From Halorientalis persicus (GTDB lineage: Archaea > Halobacteriota > Halobacteria > Halobacteriales > Haloarculaceae): a DNA stretch of 64,000 nucleotides. Each line of letters starts with the position of its first letter. Position 1 is the stretch's first letter. Location of the stretch: NCBI RefSeq assembly GCF_900110215.1, contig NZ_FOCX01000009.1:1-64000 (forward strand), in the 5' to 3' direction. Below the pieces are notes generated by a model, which was not told the DNA's origin, did not search any database, and saw nothing but the letters and a program-made list of their open reading frames with translations. The position numbers were made by a program, and so were the translations under genes. Shown piece by piece: positions 46,172 to 54,665 of the stretch.

Positions 46172-46318
46172 CTACATGACTGGGCGGGTTTCGAGCCACT
46201 GCTGTCCGGCGAAAATCGCGCCGGACTGTTGGGCGTTTCGATGTTCACATTTAATGTCATTATCTGGGTAGTCAGAACGTTTTGGCGATGGGTCGCCGCG
46301 TTGCTCGTCGGTACTCAT
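46172..46318 (-). CDS. 48-residue small protein, first gene of the operon
   Basis: MSTDEQRGDPSPKRSDYPDN continues DIKCEHRNAQQSGAIFAGQQ and ends RPVM. It has one Cys and a C-terminal hydrophobic patch. It precedes the 230-residue gene by 14 bases containing a clear Shine-Dalgarno sequence, which suggests real translation. Function unknown. Confidence 0.45.
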   Translation of the reverse strand: MSTDEQRGDPSPKRSDYPDNDIKCEHRNAQQSGAIFAGQQWLETRPVM

Positions 46319-46388
46319 GGTGATCAGCCTCCAGCCAGCAGGGGAGACAAACTCAGGCTGTTCTGGGGCTCAGCCGGGAATTTGTGCC

Positions 46389-46607
46389 CTGTGCTGACTC
46401 GATGGAAACGCTGCTATCCCTGGAGAACGTGAAGTAAGCATGGGACGCAAGAGACCGACCTGTATTCCGTGCCATAGAGCACGTCGTGCTGACTGGTCCA
46501 TGCGCGAAAGAAGCCGAGTCATGGGCGCTACAGCTCGGATGCCGCGCGGCGCGGCATCCGAGAAAGCCCGAATAGGTGAAGCTCTGCTTCACGTGCTGGC
46601 GTCCCGA
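46389..46607 (+). ncRNA. Solo IS110-type bridge-RNA-like sequence
   Basis: About 220 bases are clearly related to the 5' non-coding end of the IS110 element at 49250-49469, but no transposase follows. Shared blocks are ACTCGATGGAAA, AAGAGACCGAC, TGACTGGTCCA, GAAAGCCCG.ATAGGTGA and TGGCGTCCCG. The central hairpin CGGATGCCGCG/CGCGGCATCCG (46536-46560) keeps pairing. One A-T pair here is a G-C pair in the other copy, a compensatory change. This supports a structured RNA of the bridge/seek type. Confidence 0.6.
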
Positions 46608-46666
46608 GTCACAAGATCGTCTCCCCCGGCAGTGATGACCGTTGAGTGATCGCAGAGACGAGGGAA

Positions 46667-46695
46667 CTGAGGGTCGCCGACCGGGCGACCCTCAG
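46667..46695. other. Perfect 12-bp stem-loop
   Basis: CTGAGGGTCGCC (46667-46678) pairs perfectly with GGCGACCCTCAG (46684-46695) across a 5-base loop. No T-run follows, so it is not an obvious terminator. It lies between the solo bridge-RNA-like sequence and the deoxyribosyltransferase-like gene. The remaining bases up to 46982 hold no gene. Confidence 0.7.
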
Positions 46696-46982
46696 TGGCC
46701 GGCCGAGGCCCACCGTTAGCAGCTGCTATTGCCAGACAGCAACCGCACCGCATGACGATTTGGGCCGCCTATCGGCTGGGAAAGAAGCAGATCCCGGGAC
46801 GGCAGAACTATTTTATTTCAAACGGTGGTTTGTGTAGGTAGCAGCGTTTCCATAGGTGAATACAGGGCACGATTCCGGCACGTAGGGGTGGAATCCGTGC
46901 TGCTAGAATCGGTCGATACAGATCTTTTACTACCGGTCTGGCGTTGAGATTCGATACACAGAGATGTTATGTCACTCCGGAT

Positions 46983-47630
46983 TTAATTTAGTGAGGAGGC
47001 AGCGTCAACGCCAAATTCCGATTCGATCCAGTTATACACCGCTCTCTGAAGGTCCTCTTCATCGGGAATCGCCATCACCGTCGCTTCGCGAACGCCAGGC
47101 CATCGCTGAATCTCGCCGGGTAGATGTCCCTCCACTTCGCCTGGTTGTGTACTCTGGGGCTTGCTATCGCCCACGAGGTAGTTCACGAGGAACCAGTGGT
47201 CAGTGGCGTGCCCTCTCACCTGAATCGGGTCCACTTCAGTCGGATATCTGAGCTCCTGAAACTCGTAATCGTCATCGTCTGAGGAGATTTTCCCATCAAT
47301 TAACCCCGACTCGTCCGTATCGTAATTGAAGAGGACCAGTGTTGGTGTGCCAGTATGGACGGCGTGGAGAACTTCGGTTGTTGTTCCGACTTGCGGTGTC
47401 TCTGTAATGTAGGCCACAAGGCCATCAGCGGCGCGAATTGCTGCTATATCTTCTGATACCGCACCACCGACTCGGAACCCGCTATGCTCGTGACTGAACC
47501 CTTCCGGATGGTAGAATGTAATGTCGTCGAACTGTCCCTGTACGCTACGCCGCCATTCCGCATGTTCACCATCTTCACGCATCGCCCCCGCAGTGTATAT
47601 CCGAGGGGAGGGCTGGTTAGTGTCGGTCAT
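46983..47630 (-). CDS. Nucleoside 2-deoxyribosyltransferase-like protein
   Basis: The 215-residue protein opens with PRIYTAGAMREDGEHAEWRR, where the strand and GAM motif are those of the nucleoside deoxyribosyltransferase family. VSEDIAAIRAADGLVAYITE and PQVGTTTEVLHAVHTGTPTL follow, carrying the conserved Asp and the Gly-Thr-Glu segment with the likely catalytic Glu. Such enzymes exchange or hydrolyse bases of (deoxy)nucleosides, and distant members act on nucleotides in defence or modification systems. A C-terminal extension (about 110-215) is not recognisable. It stands alone on the minus strand, next to decayed sequence. Confidence 0.7.
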   Translation of the reverse strand: MTDTNQPSPRIYTAGAMREDGEHAEWRRSVQGQFDDITFYHPEGFSHEHSGFRVGGAVSEDIAAIRAADGLVAYITETPQVGTTTEVLHAVHTGTPTLVLFNYDTDESGLIDGKISSDDDDYEFQELRYPTEVDPIQVRGHATDHWFLVNYLVGDSKPQSTQPGEVEGHLPGEIQRWPGVREATVMAIPDEEDLQRAVYNWIESEFGVDAASSLN

Positions 47631-47684
47631 ACCCCCTGACTAATGATTGAATTCACATCAAGTCTTCCACCTAGGTACCATCCG

Positions 47685-47915
47685 ATGGCTGACGGGACCG
47701 ACCTCGACATCATTGAGACATAGCTGGCCCAGTTATACATGCTGGCGCTGGAGTCAGCCGCCTGCGCACACATCAACCTGGCACTGGTGGAACTCGACAC
47801 TGAAGTCACGCAAGAGTTGGCCGTGTGTCCTTTTTGCGGGCGTCTGGGTCTGCCGAGAGGGTGCGAGAATACGACTGCTGAGTCCTCGCCTCAGGGTTTA
47901 TCGGTGTACCGTTCG
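47685..47915 (+). pseudogene. Remnant of a small zinc-binding protein gene
   Basis: From the ATG at 47685 the frame reads MADGTDLDIIET, then meets a TAG at 47721. The same frame continues LAQLYMLALESAACAHINLA, LVELDTEVTQELAVCPFCGR with a CxxC. Similarity to coding sequence fades by about 47915. The stop and the loss of the C-terminus, with an IS110 element nearby, suggest a decayed gene. The rest of 47916-48240 shows no gene. Confidence 0.4.
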
Positions 47916-48240
47916 CCTAGCAGTCTGTTACTAGAGGTCGTACTAGTCTACATTGATTTTCAAATTATGCTGCTGAATACAGGGAACAGATCTCGCATGG
48001 AGTTGCCTTCCGATCATGGGTGGTTGGATCGCTCACCTATGGAAATTCTGCTACCTGATCTAACCACCGTTGGTCGCATAGTGTTTTGGACTTCATAGAC
48101 GTCCGACCTATTGAACGAGAAAACCGACAGACGGTAACCGGGCACCACTTTCAACAGCTGACAGGCGGAGACATCGTGTGCGGTAGCTGTGGCTGGTGCG
48201 GTCCGCGAACCAGCCATGAGCGCCGCCTGCTCGGCGGCGC

Positions 48241-49239
48241 TCAGGCGCTCACACCTGGGGGATCATACACCTCCTTTCGGTCAAGCATATGGTAGATTGA
48301 CACCAGCAACTTCCGCGCGGTTGCGACAATCGCCTCGTTCGAACTTTTCCTTCCTGCTAACCGGTCGTAGAACCGACGTAGGTACTCATCATCACAGGTA
48401 TGGACAGCTGTTCTTGCACACTGAACGAGAATCCACCGTAACCGTCCTGACCCTTGTTTCGAGATACCACCCTCGAACCGCGAGTCGCCAGACTTGCGGA
48501 TCACCGGGTTCAGCCCAGCGTAACTCACCACTGCTTTGTCCCCATCAAACCGGCTGATATCGCCTAATTCGGCGTATATCATCAGTGCTGAGTAGTAGCT
48601 CACGCCGGGAATCGTCATCAAGCGCTGGGTCTCTGGCAGAGACCCAGCGCGGTCTTCGATCGCGGCTTCAAGTCGGTCAATCTCTTCGGTCAGCGTCTCG
48701 ATCATCGTGAGATACGAAGCCAACAATTCGTCCCATGGTGCCGGGAGCGAGAGTTCCCGCAGGAACTCTCGTCCCTCAACACTCAGCGGCTTCACCTTTC
48801 GCGTGAGGCCCTGATCGGCCAGCAACCCGTGGATCTTGTTCGCGTACTCGGTGCGGCTCTGAACCAGCTTTTGTCGCCCGCGCACGAGTGCGCGGGCTTC
48901 CCTGATTTCATCAGTCGGAACGTAGCTTTCCGGCACTGAATTCAGCCGCACCATCCGCGCTAACTCTTTTGCGTCAACGCGATCAGTCTTCGTGTCTGCA
49001 TTAGCGATCAGCTTCAGTTTGCCAGGACTGGCAACAGTCACATCCAAATGCTCCGACAGCGTATCGTGGATGTGGTAGTAATTGCTGGTCGCCTCGATCG
49101 CAGCTTCGGCTCCAGCATAGCGCTGGGCGAGGTCGTCGAGGTTCGCGTTTTCGACGCGAACCTCTTCGACGATCTCACCAGCTTCATCCATTACTGCCAC
49201 CTGTGCGTACCGCTTGTGAACGTCAATTCCAAGGAACAT
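48241..49239 (-). CDS. IS110-family transposase/recombinase
   Basis: This 332-residue protein has the IS110 layout. An N-terminal RuvC-like DEDD domain contains FLGIDVHKRYAQVAV, the Glu of AAIEATSNY, and KTDRVDAKELARM with two Asp. A helical linker follows, then a C-terminal Tnp domain with GVSYYSALMIYAELGD and the conserved serine region (GLNPVIRKSGDSRFEGGISK). All key residues are present and the length is normal, so it is probably active. IS110 recombinases are guided by a bridge RNA made from the element's non-coding end, which here lies upstream of the gene. Confidence 0.93.
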   Translation of the reverse strand: MFLGIDVHKRYAQVAVMDEAGEIVEEVRVENANLDDLAQRYAGAEAAIEATSNYYHIHDTLSEHLDVTVASPGKLKLIANADTKTDRVDAKELARMVRLNSVPESYVPTDEIREARALVRGRQKLVQSRTEYANKIHGLLADQGLTRKVKPLSVEGREFLRELSLPAPWDELLASYLTMIETLTEEIDRLEAAIEDRAGSLPETQRLMTIPGVSYYSALMIYAELGDISRFDGDKAVVSYAGLNPVIRKSGDSRFEGGISKQGSGRLRWILVQCARTAVHTCDDEYLRRFYDRLAGRKSSNEAIVATARKLLVSIYHMLDRKEVYDPPGVSA

Positions 49240-49249
49240 GGATTGTCGC

Positions 49250-49469
49250 TCCGGGACGCCAGTGCGTGAAACAGAGACTCACCTATACGGGCTTTCCCGG
49301 GTGCCGCGACGCGCGGCACCCGGGCTGTCACGCCCAGTTCTCGGCTTCTTACGCACGTGGACCAGTCAGTACAACGTGCTCTGAGGCACGGAGCGAATGT
49401 CGGTCTCTTGCGCCCCATACTTGTTTCACGCTCTCATGGGATAGCAGAATTTCCATCGAGTCAGTACAG
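49250..49469 (-). ncRNA. Probable bridge (seek) RNA of the IS110 element
   Basis: The region lies directly upstream of the transposase start and contains a 13-bp hairpin, CCCGGGTGCCGCG with CGCGGCACCCGGG (49296-49324), plus smaller stems such as GTGAG...TTTCAC. IS110-group elements carry their bridge RNA here. The related solo copy at 46389 keeps the hairpins with a compensating base-pair change, which supports RNA structure. Confidence 0.6.
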
Positions 49470-49719
49470 CCTCTGTACTGAACGATTCGGGAAGTCAGAA
49501 GATGAGTGTGGCAACCGTTCTATAACACCCTGTAGTACTGCTTAGTAGTGGTTCAACCCTCACCGTGCGAGTACTGAAGTGGGTCCGTCTATCGGTTTGA
49601 GGCCATAGCTTTGCGCTTGAATCTACACTTAGACACTCGACTAGTGCTAGTGATCTAGTAGCGGTACTGTCGCGGTCTCTCGCCCGATTGAGGCTCCCGT
49701 TCTGGCCGAGGTATTCAGA

Positions 49720-50268
49720 ATGACAACGCACATCCCACGATCTAGGAGTACTGGCTGCACTGTCGGCGTCGTCGGCTCGCAGTACATCAACAACACGATG
49801 CTGGCGTCGGTCGAGCCGCCGACGCTCGGGGTTCGAGACTGTCCCGAGACCGACTGCAAGAACTACGACAAGCTGTTCGCGACCGTCGACAGCCACTTGG
49901 TACGGCTCAATCCCGACGAGATCCTCGTGCCCGGTGGCTCTGGCCCGGAGAATGCCGCCCACCACTGGGGCGACATCCACAACGTCGACGTCTCGGTCAC
50001 GACAGAACACGGTGGAGAGATGCCCCACTGGCTACGCCAACGGGCGGTGATGCAGCGGGCGGACAAACTACTGGCGTTGGTCGCAACTACGAAGCGTCTT
50101 TGCACCAACAGTTCTGGCTTTGTCGTCCCAGAGAATCCCGACGAGCGCGGACTCGCTATCGTCAACGAGGCCCAGGATCGGTTCGCCGACGGCGATCGGA
50201 TCGCCGTCGTGGTAACGAGCAGTCGGCCGTCTTCTCCATCGTCTAGTGGGAGCGCACAGCCCCGTTGA
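49720..50268 (+). CDS. SLOG/DUF2493-like nucleotide-binding protein
   Basis: This 182-residue Rossmann-like protein has an N-terminal strand-loop (CTVGVVGSQYINNTML) and a central Gly-rich segment (DEILVPGGSGPENAAHHWGD). HWLRQRAVMQRADKLLALVA follows, in the order seen in DUF2493/SLOG proteins, which bind nucleotides or NAD-like ligands. The C-terminus runs into the 84-bp tandem repeat region, and the last 10 residues (SSPSSSGSAQPR) are low-complexity. The ATG at 49720 starts a basic stretch, and similarity to the fold begins about residue 13. Possible roles are nucleotide sensing or defence. Confidence 0.55.
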   Translation: MTTHIPRSRSTGCTVGVVGSQYINNTMLASVEPPTLGVRDCPETDCKNYDKLFATVDSHLVRLNPDEILVPGGSGPENAAHHWGDIHNVDVSVTTEHGGEMPHWLRQRAVMQRADKLLALVATTKRLCTNSSGFVVPENPDERGLAIVNEAQDRFADGDRIAVVVTSSRPSSPSSSGSAQPR

Positions 50269-50560
50269 GGAGATGCGAGGGAACCAGACGATCATGTCGG
50301 GAATCGTCGCTTCCGTGAGCGGTCAGCAGGGCCGCGCCCGCAGCCCCGTTGAGGGGATGCGAGGGAACCAGACGATCATGTCGGGAATCGTCGCTTCCGC
50401 GAGCGGTCAGCAGGACCGCGCCACAGCCCCATTGGGGGTATGCGGGAGAACCAGACGACTATGTCGGGAATCGTCGCTTCCGCGAGCGGTCAGCATGGCC
50501 GCGCCCGCAGCCCCGTTGTGGGGATGCGAACGGAGCAGACGATCATGTCGGGCAGTCCTC
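50257..50560 (+). repeat. 84-bp tandem repeat, about 3.6 copies
   Basis: Units start CAGCCCCGTTGAGG at 50257, 50341, 50424 and 50508, with period 84 (once 83). Each contains GATGCGAGGGAACCAGACGA followed by TCATGTCGGGAATCGTCGCTTCCG and GAGCGGTCAGCA. The 83-base step breaks any common frame, so a long coding repeat is unlikely. The GCGAGGGAACCAGA part resembles leaders of nearby genes (52620-52640). The array lies upstream of the RPA gene; the stretch 50561-50707 holds nothing clear. Confidence 0.85.
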
Positions 50561-50707
50561 GCAGCGCCGTCGGTCGCACTCCCCGCGACCGCACGGATTG
50601 TGAGGTTGCCATGGAAGCGAGAGATACAGTCGGATTCGGTAGGCAGGCTCGGAAAGTCGCATCGCTCGCAAACCAGCAGTCACGCGGTTCCATCGATTCA
50701 ACTACCC

Positions 50708-51706
50708 ATGAGTGAAGTTACCATCGACGACGTTCGCGAACAGTTCAGTGACAACGACCAGGACGCCCTCACCGACGAGGCGATTCAGGACAAGATCGAC
50801 GAGTTCAACGGCTTCAAACTCCCCGCCGACGAGGTTATCCGCGGCGTCGTGGGAGCGCTCGAAGACAAGTTCGGCATCGAGCAGGACGATTCGGCACCCA
50901 GTCCCAGCGCCGGCAGCGAAAGCGACGGTAGTAGTTCCGACGAAGTCGAGATCGATACCATCGCCGAGATCAACACCGGCGAGTGGCGCGATGTCGAAAA
51001 TGGCGAGTGGCACGACATCGAAGGCGTCGTTCTCCAGCTCTGGGACGCCAACTCCGATGCCATCGCCCAGACCGGGCTCATCGGGGACGAAAGCGGTGTC
51101 ATCAAGTTCTCCACCTGGGCGAAGGCCGCTGACTCTGTCCCGGAACTGGAGAAAGGTGAGGTGTACGAGATCCAGAACGTCGCCGCTGACTACTACGAGC
51201 CCGCTGACCGGTTCAGCGTCAAGCTCAACTCCTACACCGAGGTCACGCATCAGCCCGACACCAACATCGACGTGGACGACACGACCGTCCAGTCGGGCAT
51301 CGTCACGCGGGTCCAGGAAGGCCTGATCAAGCGCTGTCCCCGCGAGGACTGCTCGCACAAGGTCCGGAACGGCCGGTGCAATGAACACGGCGAAGTGAAC
51401 GGTGAGTTCGAGCTCCGACTCAAGGCCATCCTCTCGCTCAACGGCGACGAAGCCGTCGAACTGCTGTTCAACGACGAGCAGACGGCCGAACTCATCGGGC
51501 TCTCGCTCGATGAGGCCATCGAAATGGCTTCGGACGCATTCGACATCGGCGCTGTCGAGGACTACGCCAAAGACCAGGTCGTCGGTCGCTACCTCGAAGT
51601 GGAGACGTCCTCGCTCGGAGACTACGAACTCGTCGAGAGCTGGATGTCCATCGAATCGGTCGACGCCAGCGCCGTTGCGGAGACGCGAGAGAGACTGAGC
51701 GCCTAA
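50708..51706 (+). CDS. rpa: Replication protein A (single-strand DNA-binding)
   Basis: The 332-residue protein is a haloarchaeal RPA-type protein. An N-terminal helical region with VEDKFG-like motifs is followed by an Asp/Ser-rich linker (about 65-85). One or more OB-folds come next (DIEGVVLQLWDANSDAIAQT, GLIGDESGVIKFSTW, YEIQNVAADYYEPADRFSVK). A zinc finger lies near residue 210 (CPREDC ... RCNEHG). The C-terminal domain continues the OB-type pattern. RPA protects single-stranded DNA during replication and repair. The partner protein gene follows 80 bases later, the usual haloarchaeal arrangement. The tandem 84-bp repeats upstream may be its control region or an origin. Confidence 0.88.
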   Translation: MSEVTIDDVREQFSDNDQDALTDEAIQDKIDEFNGFKLPADEVIRGVVGALEDKFGIEQDDSAPSPSAGSESDGSSSDEVEIDTIAEINTGEWRDVENGEWHDIEGVVLQLWDANSDAIAQTGLIGDESGVIKFSTWAKAADSVPELEKGEVYEIQNVAADYYEPADRFSVKLNSYTEVTHQPDTNIDVDDTTVQSGIVTRVQEGLIKRCPREDCSHKVRNGRCNEHGEVNGEFELRLKAILSLNGDEAVELLFNDEQTAELIGLSLDEAIEMASDAFDIGAVEDYAKDQVVGRYLEVETSSLGDYELVESWMSIESVDASAVAETRERLSA

Positions 51707-51786
51707 ACAGAGAGCGTTCTGGCATCCACGGTATCGTTCGCAAAGCAGTCGCGGTGCGGTCGCGGTTCCAACATTCAATTCCAACA

Positions 51787-52554
51787 ATGACGAACAACCA
51801 GCAGCAGCGGCAGGTTTCCAAGCGCGTGTTCGCCAGCGAACTGAACGAATCGTTCCTCGTCGAAAAGCGCGGTGACGGTGACTACGATCCCCGCCTGCAG
51901 ACGCTCGTCTCAGGCAAGTACGCAGGTCGCGTCGTCGTCGTCGGCACGCTCACTGACGTTCAAGAGATCAACGACGACGGCTACCTGCAGGCTAAAGTCC
52001 ACACGGGCGACGACAGCCTCTACGCCTACGCGGGGCAGTACCAGGAAGAGGCGCAGTCGGCCCTGCAGGATCTCGACGCTCCGGCCTACGTCGCGATGGT
52101 CGGCAAGCCCAGTGCGTACGAACTCGACAACGGAGGGATGAACGTCTCCATCAAGCCCGAGACCGTTCAGGAAGTCTCCAAAGCCGAGCGTGAGCAGTGG
52201 GTCCTCGAAGCAGCCAACGCAAGCCTCGATCGTCTCGAAGCGTTCGATCCTCACGACGGTGAGGCCGGCGAGGAAGCCATGGCCACCTACGAGGACATCG
52301 AACAGCTCCACGAGCAGATCCGCAACGGCGTCGAGCAGGCCGTCGAGAGCGTCTTCGGTGAGGCCGAAACCGAAGAAGCCAGTGTCGAAGACAGTGCCGA
52401 CGAGGAGCAGGACGAGATCGCCGAGATGGACATCAACGAACTCCGGATGTACGTCTCCAAAGAGACCGAGTACAAGGCGTCGGGCGACTACCACGAACTC
52501 GAACAGAAGGCTCGCGGCACCTTCAACGACTCCGGACAGGCTGCCGAAGCCTGA
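51787..52554 (+). CDS. RPA-associated protein (COG3390-like)
   Basis: This 255-residue protein starts MTNNQQQRQVSKRVFASELN. Its RVFASELNESFLVEK and SGKYAGRVVVVGTLTDVQEI segments are those of the RPA-associated proteins encoded next to RPA in haloarchaea, which are thought to form a complex with it on single-stranded DNA. An OB-fold-like N-terminal domain (about 1-130) is followed by an acidic helical C-terminus. Placement directly after rpa supports the call. A CGGTCTTTTTTTGC run after the stop is a likely terminator. Confidence 0.8.
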   Translation: MTNNQQQRQVSKRVFASELNESFLVEKRGDGDYDPRLQTLVSGKYAGRVVVVGTLTDVQEINDDGYLQAKVHTGDDSLYAYAGQYQEEAQSALQDLDAPAYVAMVGKPSAYELDNGGMNVSIKPETVQEVSKAEREQWVLEAANASLDRLEAFDPHDGEAGEEAMATYEDIEQLHEQIRNGVEQAVESVFGEAETEEASVEDSADEEQDEIAEMDINELRMYVSKETEYKASGDYHELEQKARGTFNDSGQAAEA

Positions 52555-52639
52555 TCTGGGTCTCGCCCCCGCGGTCTTTTTTTGCTGACTGGTTCGCCGG
52601 GCCGCCCACACATTGTGGAGTGGCGAAGGAACCAGAACC

Positions 52640-53053
52640 ATGGGCGCAGACCGAGGCAGGACGAAGTGGGGACACCTGGTCGAATCGCCAGACAACCACC
52701 CTGAAGAGAGTACTACAGCGAACAGCGAGACCGACGAAAGCGAACCCGACGGCGACATCCCAATCACGCTGGACAAGCAGATCGTCGTCGTCACTGACAG
52801 TAGTGACGATCGCGAAGACCGCTATCGCGTTCGCGTCGTCCACAGCGATGCCGAGTGGTCGCCTGTCGTCTCCCACGCGACGCACGACCACCGACTCGCC
52901 CCCAGCCGCACCTGGGATCGAGTCGGGATGTGCGACTGGGACGAGCTGCCACTCTTGGTTCGCCATCGAGTCGCGGCAGCCGTCGCCGGCGTCGATGAAC
53001 CAGCCGATCTGGACCCGACTAAATACGGCTTCTCGCGGGTGAGCGGCGAGTGA
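52640..53053 (+). CDS. Hypothetical acidic protein (137 aa)
   Basis: After an acidic disordered start (to about residue 50) the protein has a compact domain: DKQIVVVTDSSDDREDRYRV, EWSPVVSHATHDHRLAPSRT, then a helix (LPLLVRHRVAAAVAGVDEPA). It has no Cys cluster or membrane segment. The ATG at 52640 is preceded by GGCGAAGGAACCAGAACC, a leader resembling those in the 84-bp repeats and before the gene at 62051. Downstream lies long repeat copy 2. Family unknown. Confidence 0.55.
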   Translation: MGADRGRTKWGHLVESPDNHPEESTTANSETDESEPDGDIPITLDKQIVVVTDSSDDREDRYRVRVVHSDAEWSPVVSHATHDHRLAPSRTWDRVGMCDWDELPLLVRHRVAAAVAGVDEPADLDPTKYGFSRVSGE

Positions 53054-53180
53054 GCAGCCAGCCCAGCAGGGGGACAGGACCGCAGTACGGCACCCGCACA
53101 GCGACAGCAACAGCCGGCGCGCGCGGTAGTTCGCCCCCTCGCGCGCGCCTCCGCCACAGCATCCGGCAACAGCCGCCAAC

Positions 53181-53690
53181 AACCAGCACGCGCGTTCGCT
53201 GGCGCTCTCACACGCGGATATCACCCACTCGGGGAAACGCACCTCCGTTTTCGTTTCCCCCCGAGTTTGGACCGCACAGGGCCCGCACCGCAAAAGTACG
53301 CTACGGCGCGCTGGCGCGCGCCGGGAGCGGTCCATCCCCCCGAACCAACCGCACAGCAAGGTTCGGGGGGATCCGGGGCCGCACCGCAACCGCAACAGCA
53401 CCGCGACCACACCGCACTGCACGGCCCCACGACAGTACCAATGAATGGAGCCCGAATAGTGAGTGTGGAAAGTTGGGAGTAGCCACTGGGGACGGGTGTA
53501 GCCGACAGCTGCCAATTCCAGACACGGTGGTGTGTCCTCCGTCCCCCAGCCACCGTACAGCGACCCACTCCGCAGCGACCCATTTTGCCGCTACCCATTT
53601 TGCCGCTACCCACCTTGCCGCTACCCACTTTGCCGCTACCCACTCCACACCACTAGAGCTAGCTAGACAACTTCCCCGATAGTTGAGTGG
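53181..53690 (+). repeat. Long repeat copy 2 with hairpin and six 15-bp iteron-like units
   Basis: The copy begins AACCAGCACGCGCG and has a hairpin ACTCGGGGAAAC (53227) with GTTTCCCCCCGAGT (53253). It then has the CCGCACCGCAAAAGTACGCT, GCGCGCTGGCGCGCGCC and GGTTCGGGGGGATCC blocks. It ends in six 15-bp units at 53559, 53574, 53589, 53604, 53619 and 53634, such as CGCTACCCATTTTGC. After the units CTAGACAACTTCCC and AGTTGAG also match copy 1. The remaining intergenic bases to 53819 show no gene. Confidence 0.88.
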
Positions 53691-53819
53691 TCCGTCAATC
53701 GTGGATTGATGAGTTCGATAGGCTGTTCGCCCAGTTCATGGAACTCGAACGAACTGCTATCTGTCAGAACCGAAGTGATGGATACAACGCGCGTATCTTG
53801 TATAGAGGGAATCCCGCGT

Positions 53820-54515
53820 CTAAGTAATTCCTAATGCAATTTTAAATTCATTCAGCGTTCCAATATCATAATTTTCCGCTCTTGTTTGCAGATCTTCTAC
53901 TCTCTGTCGATGCTCGTCAACCTCGTCACTATTTTCCCCATATTTTTTTGCATCTCTTGACCATTTAGCAGACTCAGAAGCAATTTGGCTTGCTAACTCT
54001 GACCTTCTGCTTGCCTCTTCTGCTAAATTCACTGCGCCTTGTTTATTTGATGTTTCGTCAGCGAAATCTGCTGCAGAAGAAAAATGATTTTTGGCGTTCA
54101 TAGCAACGTCAGCAGCTTCCTCATATTGTTCTGCTGCCGCGATATAGTCATCGCTCTCGAAGAAATTGACTGCTCTATCACCTGTTTCATCTGCCGAATT
54201 ACTGTCATTTAGTCCCTTTTCATAAGCCGCAGCAGCTTGTTCAGCAAGTTGCGTGTTGTTTGGCTTTTCTGTAGGTGTATCTACTTCCGTAGGTGTATCT
54301 GCTTCCGTAGGTGTGTTCACTTCTTGAGACGAAGATCCTCCACCGGATTGAACATCAGACTTTTTTTGTACTTCTGGGTCGCTTGGAGCATAGTCTTCAC
54401 TATCGATCACCCCGTCACCATCCGAGTCCTGAATATCATCTTCTTGAGACACATCTCCGCTACAACCAGCAACCCCAACCATTCCACTAGTTGACAGTGC
54501 TAATAAAAAGTTCAC
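53820..54515 (-). CDS. Lipoprotein with helical repeats
   Basis: The 231-residue protein starts with GTG (MNFLLALSTSGMVGVAGC), a short signal with a lipobox at Cys18. DSDGDGVIDSEDYAPSDPEV follows, a calcium-binding thrombospondin type 3-like repeat. Next comes a Thr/Pro-rich linker with a triplicated PTE(A/V)DTPTE motif. The rest is Ala/Glu-rich helical (AEQAAAAYEKGL, YIAAAEQYEEAADVAMNAKN), resembling TPR-like or coiled-coil domains. It is AT-rich compared with its neighbours. It probably sits on the cell surface; function unknown. A TATA-like stretch lies near 54565-54580 on the minus strand. Confidence 0.65.
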   Translation of the reverse strand: MNFLLALSTSGMVGVAGCSGDVSQEDDIQDSDGDGVIDSEDYAPSDPEVQKKSDVQSGGGSSSQEVNTPTEADTPTEVDTPTEKPNNTQLAEQAAAAYEKGLNDSNSADETGDRAVNFFESDDYIAAAEQYEEAADVAMNAKNHFSSAADFADETSNKQGAVNLAEEASRRSELASQIASESAKWSRDAKKYGENSDEVDEHRQRVEDLQTRAENYDIGTLNEFKIALGIT

Positions 54516-54665
54516 GACGGTTGACGCTCATTCACAAAAATATGAATAAGCCATTCACAATAAAACATATACACTCTATATCGGTCATGCCCCTTCTGTC
54601 AGTTGTTGATACTACCTTCCCTCCGTTAGAGTAGCGGACCCACAAGAACGAGTTTGGAACTCCAC

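Larger units (their letters stand above)
48241..49469 (-). mobile_element. IS110-family insertion sequence
   Basis: The element comprises a transposase gene (49239-48241) and a structured 5' non-coding end (49250-49469). IS110 elements lack long inverted repeats, so exact ends are hard to place; the right end lies somewhere in 48140-48240. The related solo sequence at 46389 marks the likely start of conserved element sequence near 49469. Confidence 0.75.

Noticed and set aside
38868-47723. In-frame TAG codons as a sign of pyrrolysine or recoding
   Set aside because: The affected genes are unrelated surface or small proteins, some also carry TAA stops or frameshifts, and no Pyl genes or enzymes are present. 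Decay is the simpler reading.
50246-51706. RPA read from an upstream start through the 84-bp repeats
   Set aside because: The repeats shift frame between units, and the normal RPA N-terminus begins at the ATG at 50708.
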